Source: Nemertoderma westbladi (taxonomy: Eukaryota > Xenacoelomorpha > Nemertodermatida > Nemertodermatidae). From it: 29,369 bases of DNA. Of the stretch, positions 18,337 through 27,125 are shown one piece after another (the first letter of the stretch is position 1; each line of letters begins with the position of its first letter). Below the pieces are notes generated by a model that was not told where the DNA came from, did no database searches, and was given only the letters and a program-made list of their open reading frames with translations. Location: the NCBI GenBank assembly GCA_032718475.1, contig JAUCBJ010004043.1, positions 1 through 29,369 on the forward strand, read 5' to 3'. Made by a program: the position numbers and the translations under genes.

Positions 18337-18867
18337 ATGAATACCGACACTCAACAAAACCAACGCTTATCACAGGTCGGTATGGTTACCTCGAAACCGG
18401 CGCGACTGTCCACTCGAATACAACTTCAAAACACAAACGCCAACAATAAACTGAAAGCGAATCGAACGTCTTCAGAAGAATCTGTCATTGGGACGAAGAA
18501 AAGGAAGCCGAAACCACGGGAATGAACCACAGCTAAGATTGAATGCTCCCATTGTCAGAGTTCCTGGACCGAAATTGAAACACCAATTGCCGATGGGCTT
18601 GATCTCTCAAACCAAAACTTCCTCTGCGGGGTTTGCGCGGCAGTAAAGATTGAAAGTCTGGAAGCTGGCATCCCTAGGTATTATTATTATAAAGAGCGTC
18701 AGCCTGCGTTTAATAAATATATTTTAATACAAAACAGGTCGAACGCAAAGAGGCTTATAATGAAGACGAGTACTGCATTGATTAGGTATATTCCTATAAA
18801 CCACCTGGCTTTGCATATTGAACGTGCGTTTGGAAATAAGTTCGTGCTACCCTTCCGTGGGTGGTAG
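18337..18867 (+). pseudogene. Open frame with one internal stop; putative Cys-pair protein
   Basis: From ATG 18337 a single frame runs 177 codons to TAG 18865-18867, interrupted only by TGA at 18523-18525. The first 62 residues are Asn/Thr/Lys-rich and end in a basic KKRKPKPRE stretch. After the stop comes a CSHCQSSW...FLCGVC segment: two CxxC pairs about 30 residues apart with a Trp after the first, compatible with a small zinc-binding domain. Downstream the frame stays open for another ~65 codons of basic, hydrophobic sequence. Alternatively the coding part ends at the donor-like CCTAGGTATTA (18672-18682). It could be a decayed retroelement ORF1 or a broken host gene. I do not recognise the family. 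Confidence 0.35.
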
Positions 18868-19380
18868 ATGTCGCGGTTATATATTGGTGGGTGGGAAGGG
18901 AGGAGGGGGGGGGGGGGGTGCAGATTAAAATGGGTGAACACGTACTGTCCCCCTTTCTTTGATTAATTGGTGGTGTTGGTTAATCTCTCATAACCTGATT
19001 TTGTGATACAGTCGCACAATTTTAATTTGTATCTCATAACTGGGCCTCGTGCTGCGCGAAGGCCCCGCGAACGTGTATACTCTGTACACCTCTACCTGTC
19101 CACTGTCTACGGAAAAGACGTACCCAACAGAAAGTTTGACTTATAGCAATATTAGTGATTAGGCGGGCCATGAGTCCATGGTAATCTTTAAAAATCTAAA
19201 CAGTTGTAGGCCTAAATTGTACACGCTCGCAGATAACGTCTGAATTACTCAGGGATTTGGAAGGCCTACCGGTACCGGAACCAAATTCCCTTTAACAAAT
19301 AAACCTCACGTTGTTGTTATACCGATTCGTTGTTACGGGATACCGACAGTAAATCCAGAAATCAGCGATATCTAAGCTGA
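18868..19380. other. Intergenic, poly-G tract and small hairpin
   Basis: A 14-nt G run lies at 18905-18918. GGGCCTCGTGCTGCGCGAAGGCCC (written in two parts: GGGCCTCGTGC, TGCGCGAAGGCCC) at about 19043-19066 forms a short hairpin and is related to 16275-16295. ACCGGT words occur at 19268-19280. A short ATG frame at 19179 has a basic N-terminus but no donor site linking it to the frame downstream. Confidence 0.45.
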
Positions 19381-19644
19381 ACTCGCCGGTCTGCCGGTAG
19401 CGGTGTAACCAATGTATCTCCATTGGTAACGAAGGAAAGCGAATCTCCGGATACGAACAAGGAAATTCCTCTCAAACATCCGGTTTTATTTAAACGGTTT
19501 CCTTCCGGGGTGAATCCGGAAAGCGGGGAGGTCTATGGTCCAACTGGTCCGGAACCTACGAGGTACGGCAGTACGGGGACTGGGAGCGGAAAGGCAGAGT
19601 TTGAGACATTTAGGTTAGACTTGCAGACTTTGTCATTTAATTAA
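19381..19644 (+). pseudogene. SDHAF4-like (DUF1674) frame with frameshift in core motif
   Basis: The frame is open from the TGA at 19378 to TAA at 19642 but has no ATG. Its centre matches succinate dehydrogenase assembly factor 4, a mitochondrial chaperone that binds flavinylated SdhA: FPSGVNPESGEV (19498-19533) then GPTGPEPTRYG (19537-19569). In the family RYG is followed by DWERKGR. Here those codons are present but in another frame (GAC at 19578 onward, then TGA at 19602). The shift is explained by the 8-mer TACGGCAG at 19564-19571 placed before a second TACGG. No mitochondrial targeting sequence is encoded, so either an upstream exon exists or this is a relic. The stop is 63 bp before the COQ5 ATG on the same strand. 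Family identity is good; status as active gene is doubtful. Confidence 0.68.
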
Positions 19645-19707
19645 CCAACACAAATAAGTCGATGTTTCCATTTAAATTTATCCGCCATCCCTAAATAAAC
19701 AACAAAG

Positions 19708-20730
19708 ATGTTTCATATCCCCTTAAAAGGGTTTATTAGTCAAATTTCAACAAAATCCCTTACGACTTATAATAAGTTTTGCTTGCGCAGACGAAATTCC
19801 CTTTATTTAGTAGCTGCTAGAAAATGCCAAACATTAACAGGCAGGTTGAGCGATAGTAAACGAAATCCCAACGAACAAACTACTAACTGCAGTCACCAGA
19901 AAGTCTCCGAGCGAGATCCAAACGAACAAACTGCACATTTTGGTTACCAGACAGTCTCCGAACGAGATCCCAACGAACAAACTACACACTTTGGTTACCA
20001 GACTGTCTCCCCCACAGATAAACCCACTCGCGTTCACGCCGTATTCACCAACGTAGCCGCTAACTACGACTGTATGAACGACGCAATGAGTCTGGGTCTA
20101 CACCGCCGCTGGAAGGACAAACTCATCGACAGAATGGCGCCCCCTAGCGGTACGAAATTACTAGACGTTGCCGGGGGAACGGGTGACGTAGCTTTCCGAT
20201 TCCTAAATCGTACCGCTAAGGGGACACCGGAATCACACGTCACTGTCTGCGATATAAACCAGTCTATGCTGGACGTCGGTAAACAGCGAGCCGTTACTAG
20301 TAATATTGACGGTTCCAGAATAGACTGGGTAATAGGAGATGGAGAGAATCTCCCCTTCGCTTCTGACTCCTTCCATGTTTATACAATCGCTTTCGGAATT
20401 CGCAACTTTACGAATATTCCGGCTGCTTTGTGCGAAGCTCATCGTGTTTTATGTCCCGGCGGTCGGTTGTTGGTTCTGGAATTCACCCCGCGTTTAGGCA
20501 ACCCCGTTCTAGAACGTCTCTACCACGCCTACTCGTTCAACGTGATCCCCCCGTTGGGTAAAGTCGTCGCAAATGACTGGAAGTCTTACGAATACCTCGT
20601 GGAGAGTATACGGAGGTTTCCGGGACAGGAGGAATTCCTACGGTTGATTCAGGACGCCGGATTCCGGTGTGTGAAATTCGAGAATATAACAGCTGGTATA
20701 GTTGCTATACACTCGGGATATAAACTCTAG
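19708..20730 (+). CDS. COQ5: Mitochondrial COQ5 C-methyltransferase
   Basis: A 340-residue UbiE/COQ5 family enzyme that C-methylates the 2-polyprenyl-6-methoxy-benzoquinol ring in ubiquinone synthesis on the matrix side of the inner membrane. Residues 1-45 are basic and lack acidic residues, a good mitochondrial presequence. The UbiE signature YDCMNDAMSLGLHRRW is at 120-135, the SAM-binding motif I LLDVAGGTGD at 151-160, an acidic motif GDGENLPF near 210, and RVLCPGGRLLVLEF near 247-260. The C-terminus AGIVAIHSGYKL is typical. Length is near the human 327. Unusual: residues 54-104 are three 17-residue repeats containing the family's pre-core motif THFGYQTVS. ATG 19708 has a favourable AAAG context; AATAAA lies at 20936-20941. 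The gene has no introns. Confidence 0.95.
   Translation: MFHIPLKGFISQISTKSLTTYNKFCLRRRNSLYLVAARKCQTLTGRLSDSKRNPNEQTTNCSHQKVSERDPNEQTAHFGYQTVSERDPNEQTTHFGYQTVSPTDKPTRVHAVFTNVAANYDCMNDAMSLGLHRRWKDKLIDRMAPPSGTKLLDVAGGTGDVAFRFLNRTAKGTPESHVTVCDINQSMLDVGKQRAVTSNIDGSRIDWVIGDGENLPFASDSFHVYTIAFGIRNFTNIPAALCEAHRVLCPGGRLLVLEFTPRLGNPVLERLYHAYSFNVIPPLGKVVANDWKSYEYLVESIRRFPGQEEFLRLIQDAGFRCVKFENITAGIVAIHSGYKL
19867..20019 (+). repeat. 51-bp x 3 in-frame tandem repeat in COQ5
   Basis: Three 51-bp units each encode PNEQT-x(3)-GYQ-like-TVS plus a linker (PNEQTTNCSHQKVSERD, PNEQTAHFGYQTVSERD, PNEQTTHFGYQTVSPTD). The third unit abuts the conserved domain and is closest to the family consensus. The first is the most diverged. 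It lengthens the linker between presequence and enzyme. Confidence 0.9.
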
Positions 20731-21492
20731 TCGACTTCTAGAACATTCTATGCATTCATGATGGTTGGATCTGTCTCTGTCTCCACTAACTCCAGTTATT
20801 ATTATTTTATAAGCCGAGTTTTTCTTGGCTTTCAACACATTTATGCCGTATTAGTAAGTTTCGAGTCAGATTTTTAACTACTTTCTGGTGCTGATCGTCT
20901 TTGAAAACTGCAGCTGGTGCTAATTGTAACGTCGTAATAAATTATTATGTACTAGAAATAGGAAACCTTGCCGCTGCTTAATGTTCATAATAATATTCAT
21001 TTGGTTTTAGAATTGACTAGAACTGACTCAATAATTTGTGTAATTATAATATTTGAAAACTGTATGTATTAAAAACTTGAATAGTGTAATAATTATTTTT
21101 ATCTCTTAACCTTTTTTATTTATAATATATCTACATCCATTATCCGTGTCATCTTTTGAATTATCATTTGTGAGACTTAAGTTCGTAGTGTCAAGTTCCA
21201 ATTTGAATGGGCGACTGTAAATAAGGCAGATTGAGGGGGGGGGGGGGGGGGGGGTGTCACCATGATTGGTGATCTTTATATAGCATTCCATGGTGTCACA
21301 CAGAAAAGGTTTCTCCGGGAGAAATATTCATATCTCAAATTAGAATTCGGGATCTGGTATTCTGACTTCGTTATTATCCCATTTAGTATCTGGCAATATG
21401 GAATTTGGGAATAAAGGTTTTGGGATTTGAATTTGTGGAATTTAAGTTTTGTTTATTCAGCTTTATTACAGCTATTAAATTACATTATAATA
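20731..21492. other. COQ5 3' flank, poly-G tract
   Basis: AATAAA at 20936-20941 is the best poly(A) signal. A 20-nt G run (21235-21254) is followed by TGTCACCATGATTGGTGATC with short inverted pairs to CATGGTGTCACA at 21289-21300. From 21340 to 21450 irregular GGAATTTGGGA/ATTTAGTATCTGG words recur on the far side of the next array near 22905-22935. No gene seen. Confidence 0.5.
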
Positions 21493-22788
21493 CTTAGTGT
21501 AGCGATATCGTACCCTTTCTTGCAGTGACTTAGTGTAGCGATATCGTACCCTTTCTTGCAGTGACTTAGTGTAGCGATATCGTACCCTTTCTTGCAGTGA
21601 CTTAGTGTAGCGATATCGTACCCTTTCTTGCAGTGACTTAGTGTAGCGATATCGTACCCTTTCTTGCAGTGACTTAGTGTAGCGATATCGTACCCTTTCT
21701 TGCAGTGACTTAGTGTAGCGATATCGTACCCTTTCTTGCAGTGACTTAGTGTAGCGATATCGTACCCTTTCTTGCAGTGACTTAGTGTAGCGATATCGTA
21801 CCCTTTCTTGCGGTGACTTAGTGTAGCGATATCGTACCCTTTCTTGCAGTGACTTAGTGTAGCGATATCGTACCCTTTCTTGCAGTGACTTAGTGTAGCG
21901 ATATCGTACCCTTTCTTTCAGTGACTTAGTGTAGCGATATCGTACCCTTTCTTGCAGTGACTTAGTGTAGCGATATCGTACCCTTTCTTGCAGTGACTTA
22001 GTGTAGCGATATCGTACCCTTTCTTGCAGTGACTTAGTGTAGCGATATCGTACCCTTTCTTGCAGTGACTTAGTGTAGCGATATCGTACCCTTTCTTGCA
22101 GTGACTTAGTGTAGCGATATCGTACCCTTTCTTGCAGTGACTTAGTGTAGCGATATCGTACCCTTTCTTGCAGTGACTTAGTGTAGCGATATCGTACCCT
22201 TTCTTGCAGTGACTTAGTGTAGCGATATCGTATCCTTTCTTGCAGTGACTTAGTGTAGCGATATCGTACCCTTTCTTGCAGTGACTTAGTGTAGCGATAT
22301 CGTACCCTTTCTTGCAGTGACTTAGTGTAGCGATATCGTACCCTTTCTTGCAGTGACTTTGTGTAGCGATATCGTACCCTTTCTTGCAGTGACTTAGTGT
22401 AGCGATATCGTACCCTTTCTTGCAGTGACTTAGTGTAGCGATATCGTACCCTTTCTTGCAGTGACTTAGTGTAGCGATATCGTACCCTTTCTTGCAGTGA
22501 CTTAGTGTAGCGATATCGTATCCTTTCTTGCAGTGACTTAGTGTAGCGATATCGTACCCTTTCTTGCAGTGACTTAGTGTAGCGATATCGTACCCTTTCT
22601 TGCAGTGACTTAGTGTAGCGATATCGTACCCTTTCTTGCAGTGACTTTGTGTAGCGATATCGTACCCTTTCTTGCAGTGACTTAGTGTAGCGATATCGTA
22701 CCCTTTCTTGCAGTGACTTTGTGTAGCGATATCGTACCCTTTCTTGCAGTGACTTAGTGTAGCGATATCGTACCCTTTCTTGCAGTGA
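21493..22788 (+). repeat. 36-bp satellite, exactly 36 copies
   Basis: The unit is CTTAGTGTAGCGATATCGTA + CCCTTTCTTGCAGTGA. The array is 1296 bp, 36 full units with no partial unit or indel. Substitutions are few (GCGGTGA at about 21810, TTTCAGTGA near 21915, GTATCC near 22230 and 22520, CTTTGTGTAG four times in the second half). Each unit holds the palindrome CGATATCG. All plus-strand frames contain a stop per unit; one minus-strand frame is fully open (12 codons per unit, 21475-22806) but has no ATG. Confidence 0.98.
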
Positions 22789-22949
22789 CGGTTGATATAC
22801 AGGTTGTTACCTACAATACATTATACTCAACTAACATAAACCTTCTGAAGTCTGTATTACTTTTTCTTTAATAAAGATCGTTTTCATCCACTTCACTGTT
22901 ATTTGGTATCAGGGAATAAGGAATTTGGTATAATCCAAACATAATCTTG
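22789..22949. other. Short spacer between arrays
   Basis: No gene. 22905-22935 repeats words also seen at 21385-21410, so the 36-bp array is flanked by loosely similar direct sequences. Confidence 0.4.
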
Positions 22950-23385
22950 AAACACAGTTTACACTCCTTTATGTTTTGGTTATATTCATCCGCCTCTGTA
23001 ACCAGATTCTTAACTAACCAGCATAATCTTGTTTACACAGTTTAACAGAAACACAGTTTACACTCCTTTATGTTTTGGTTATATTCATCCGCCTCTGTAA
23101 CCAGCTTCTTAACTAACCAGCATAATCTTGTTTACACAGTTTAACAGAAACACAGTTTACACTCCTTTATGTTTTGGTTATATTCATCCGCCTCTGTAAC
23201 CAGCTTCTTAACTAACCAGCATAATCTTGAAACACAGTTTACACTCCTTTATGTTTTGGTTCCATCCACCAACCTCTGTAACCTGTTCCTTCACTATCCC
23301 GCATATATTCTTGGAACAAGTTTAACTTTCGTTTATTGTTTTGGTTCCACCCAACCGCCGATGTAACCTGCTCCATTACTAATGC
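22950..23385 (+). repeat. 82-99 bp tandem array, five copies, GTAACC motif family
   Basis: Units start with ATGTTTTGGTTATATTCATC and CGCCTCTGTAACCAGCTTC followed by TTAACTAACCAGCATAATCTT. The ATGTTTTGGT/ATTGTTTTGGT landmark falls at 22971, 23070, 23169, 23251 and 23335. The first three are 99 bp; later ones are shortened and diverge toward the consensus of the 68-bp array at 14817. 23386-23492 is unremarkable AT-rich spacer. Confidence 0.88.
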
Positions 23386-23492
23386 ATTTCATTACTATCA
23401 AATTCGTTCGTAAAATTCCTTAGTTACAAATCCCAAATTCTTAAGTTCCAAATTCTAGATTCCTTAGTCACAAGTCACAAAAATTCGCTAAT

Positions 23493-26400
23493 TACATAAT
23501 CTCTTGTATTTTCGTCCATTTCCCCCTGTCTCAAATAAGGTACATATAATCTCTGGTATTTCCGTCCATTTCCCCCTGTCTCAAATAAGGTACTTATAAT
23601 CTCTGGTATTTGCGTTCATTTCCCCCTGTCTCAAATAAGGTACTTATAATCTCTGGTATTTGCGTCCATTTCCCCCTGTCTCAAATAAGGTACTTATAAT
23701 CTCTGGTATTTGCGTCCATTTCCCCCTGTCTCAAATAAGGTACATATAATCTCTGGTATTTGCGTCCATTTCCCCCTGTCTCAAATAAGGTACTTATAAT
23801 CTCTGGTATTTGCGTCCATTTCCCCCTGTCTCAAATAAGGTACTTATAATCTCTGGTATTTCCGTCCATTTCCCCCTGTCTCAAATAAGGTACTTATAAT
23901 CTCTGGTATTTGCGTCCATTTCCCCCTGTCTCAAATAAGGTACTTATAATCTCTGGTATTTCCGTCCATTTCCCCCTGCCTCAAATAAGGTACTTATAAT
24001 CTCTGGTATTTGCGTCCATTTCCCCCTGTCTCAAATAAGGTACTTATAATCTCTGGTATTTGCGTCCATTTCCCCCTGTCTCAAATAAGGTACTTATAAT
24101 CTCTGGTATTTGCGTCCATTTCCCCCTGTCTCAAATAAGGTACATATAATCTCTGGTATTTGCGTCCATTTCCCCCTGTCTCAAATAAGGTACTTATAAT
24201 CTCTGGTATTTGCGTCCATTTCCCCCTGTCTCAAATAAGGTACTTATAATCTCTGGTATTTCCGTCCATTTCCCCCTGCCTCAAATAAGGTACTTATAAT
24301 CTCTGGTATTTGCGTCCATTTCCCCCTGTCTCAAATAAGGTACTTATAATCTCTGGTATTTGCGTCCATTTCCCCCTGTCTCAAATAAGGTACTTATAAT
24401 CTCTGGTATTTGCGTCCATTTCCCCCTGTCTCAAATAAGGTACATATAATCTCTGGTATTTGCGTCCATTTCCCCCTGTCTCAAATAAGGTACTTATAAT
24501 CTCTGGTATTTGCGTCCATTTCCCCCTGTCTCAAATAAGGTACTTATAATCTCTGGTATTTGCGTCCATTTCCCCCTGTCTCAAATAAGGTACTTATAAT
24601 CTCTGGTATTTGCGTCCATTTCCCCCTGTCTCAAATAAGGTACTTATAATCTCTGGTATTTGCGTCCATTTCCCCCTGTCTCAAATAAGGTACTTATAAT
24701 CTCTGGTATTTGCGTCCATTTCCCCCTGTCTCAAATAAGGTACATATAATCTCTGGTATTTGCGTCCATTTCCCCCTGTCTCAAATAAGGTACTTATAAT
24801 CTCTGGTATTTGCGTCCATTTCCCCCTGTCTCAAATAAGGTACTTATAATCTCTGGTATTTGCGTCCATTTCCCCCTGTCTCAAATAAGGTACTTATAAT
24901 CTCTGGTATTTGCGTCCATTTCCCCCTGTCTCAAATAAGGTACTTATAATCTCTAGTATTTCCGTCCATTTCCCCCTGTCTCAAATAGGGTACTTATAAT
25001 CTCTAGTATTTGCGTCCATTTCCCCCTGTCTCAAATAAGGTACTTATAATCTCTGGTATTTGCGTCCATTTCCCCCTGTCTCAAATAAGGTACTTATAAT
25101 CTCTGGTATTTGCGTCCATTTCCCCCTGTCTCAAATAGGGTACTTATAATCTCTAGTATTTGCGTCCATTTCCCCCTGTCTCAAATAAGGTACTTATAAT
25201 CTCTGGTATTTGCGTCCATTTCCCCCTGTCTCAAATAAGGTACTTATAATCTCTGGTATTTGCGTCCATTTCCCCCTGCCTCAAATAAGGTACTTATAAT
25301 CTCTAGTATTTGCGTCCATTTCCCCCTGTCTCAAATAAGGTACTTATAATCTCTGGTATTTGCGTCCATTTCCCCCTGTCTCAAATAAGGTACTTATAAT
25401 CTCTGGTATTTGCGTCCATTTCCCCCTGTCTCAAATAAGGTACTTATAATCTCTAGTATTTCCGTCCATTTCCCCCTGTCTCAAATAGGGTACTTATAAT
25501 CTCTAGTATTTGCGTCCATTTCCCCCTGTCTCAAATAAGGTACTTATAATCTCTGGTATTTGCGTCCATTTCCCCCTGCCTCAAATAAGGTACTTATAAT
25601 CTCTGGTATTTGCGTCCATTTCCCCCTGTCTCAAATAAGGTACTTATAATCTCTGGTATTTGCGTCCATTTCCCCCTGTCTCAAATAAGGTACTTATAAT
25701 CTCTGGTATTTGCGTCCATTTCCCCCTGTCTCAAATAGGGTACTTATAATCTCTAGTATTTGCGTCCATTTCCCCCTGTCTCAAATAAGGTACTTATAAT
25801 CTCTGGTATTTGCGTCCATTTCCCCCTGTCTCAAATAAGGTACTTATAATCTCTGGTATTTGCGTCCATTTCCCCCTGTCTCAAATAAGGTACATATAAT
25901 CTCTGGTATTTGCGTCCATTTCCCCCTGTCTCAAATAAGGTACTTATAATCTCTGGTATTTGCGTCCATTTCCCCCTGTCTCAAATAAGGTACCGGTACT
26001 TATAATCTCTGGTATTTGCGTCCATTTCCCCCTGTCTCAAATAAGGTACTTATAATCTCTAGTATTTCCGTCCATTTCCCCCTGTCTCAAATAAGGTACT
26101 TATAATCTCTGGTATTTGCGTTCATTTCCCCCTGTCTCAAATAAGGTACTTATAATCTCTGGTATTTGCGTCCATTTCCCCCTGTCTCAAATAAGGTACT
26201 TATAATCTCTGGTATTTGCGTCCATTTCCCCCTGTCTCAAATAAGGTACTTATAATCTCTGGTATTTGCGTCCATTTCCCCCTGTCTCAAATAGGGTACT
26301 TATAATCTCTGGTATTTGCGTTCATTTCCCCCTGTCTCAAATAAGGTACTTATAATCTCTGGTATTTGCGTTCATTTCCCCCTGTCTCAAATAAGGTACT

Positions 26401-26846
26401 TATAATCTCTGGTATTTGCGTCCATTTCCCCCTGCCTCAAATAAGGTACTTATAATCTCTAGTATTTCCGTCCATTTCCCCCTGTCTCAAATAAGGTACT
26501 TATAATCTCTGGTATTTGCGTCCATTTCCCCCTGTCTCAAATAAGGTACTTATAATCTCTGGTATTTGCGTCCATTTCCCCCTGTCTCAAATAAGGTACT
26601 TATAATCTCTGGTATTTGCGTCCATTTCCCCCTGTCTCAAATAGGGTACTTATAATCTCTAGTATTTGCGTCCATTTCCCCCTGTCTCAAATAAGGTACT
26701 TATAATCTCTGGTATTTGTGTCCATTTCCCCCTGTCTCAAATAAGGTACTTATAATCTCTTGTATTTTCGTCCATTTCCCCCTGTCTCAAATAAGGTACT
26801 TATAATCTCTGGTATTTGCGTCCATTTCCCCCTGTCTTAAATAAAG
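23493..26846 (+). repeat. 50-bp satellite, about 67 copies, with higher-order structure
   Basis: The unit is TACTTATAATCTCTGGTATT + TGCGTCCATTTCCCCCTGTC + TCAAATAAGG. 49 units run from 23541 to 25990; a 6-bp TACCGG insertion (25991-25996) precedes 17 more to 26846, and a diverged first unit begins at 23493. Diagnostic variants (TACATATAAT, CTCTAGTATT, TTCCGTCC, CTGCCTC, AAATAGGG) recur at 300-bp spacing around 24141, 24441 and 24741 and at 500-bp spacing around 24950 and 25450. No frame stays open because 50 is not a multiple of three. Confidence 0.98.
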
Positions 26847-26885
26847 TACTTATTTATTTTTTTTATCTTTATTGTTTTATCGTCA

Positions 26886-27125
26886 CATTGTCTCAGTGGA
26901 TACGGCGCCTGAACTGCTTAAACAATAATATTTGGTGGCGCAGGTTCCAATCCAATTGAAGGCTGGATAAATTTCACACTGTTTGTGTGTGTCCATAGGC
27001 AGGGACGGCACTTCAGACATTAGTGCCTACACCAACCCAGCGGTATAATGGGAACGAACCTGACTTTCCTGGGGTAATAATACTAAAATGCCGAGCGCTG
27101 AAAAGCGTTGTATAAATAATTAATA
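26886..27125 (+). mobile_element. tRNA-derived SINE, ~240 bp
   Basis: Box A-like TCTCAGTGGATACGG (26891-26905) and box B-like GGTTCCAATCC (26943-26953) form a tRNA-type RNA polymerase III promoter. The body carries a GGCAGGGACGGCACTTCAG, ATTAGTGCCTACACCAACCC and GGGAACGAACCTGACTTTCC domain, and the tail ATGCCGAGCGCTGAAAAGCG + TTGTATAAATAATT resembles the GCGCTATATAAAT tails of SINEs mobilised by LINEs. It begins about 40 bp after the satellite ends. Confidence 0.75.

Noticed and set aside
21493-26846. CRISPR-like array of short direct repeats
   Set aside because: Units are contiguous with no unique spacers and the context is an animal genome; these are satellites.
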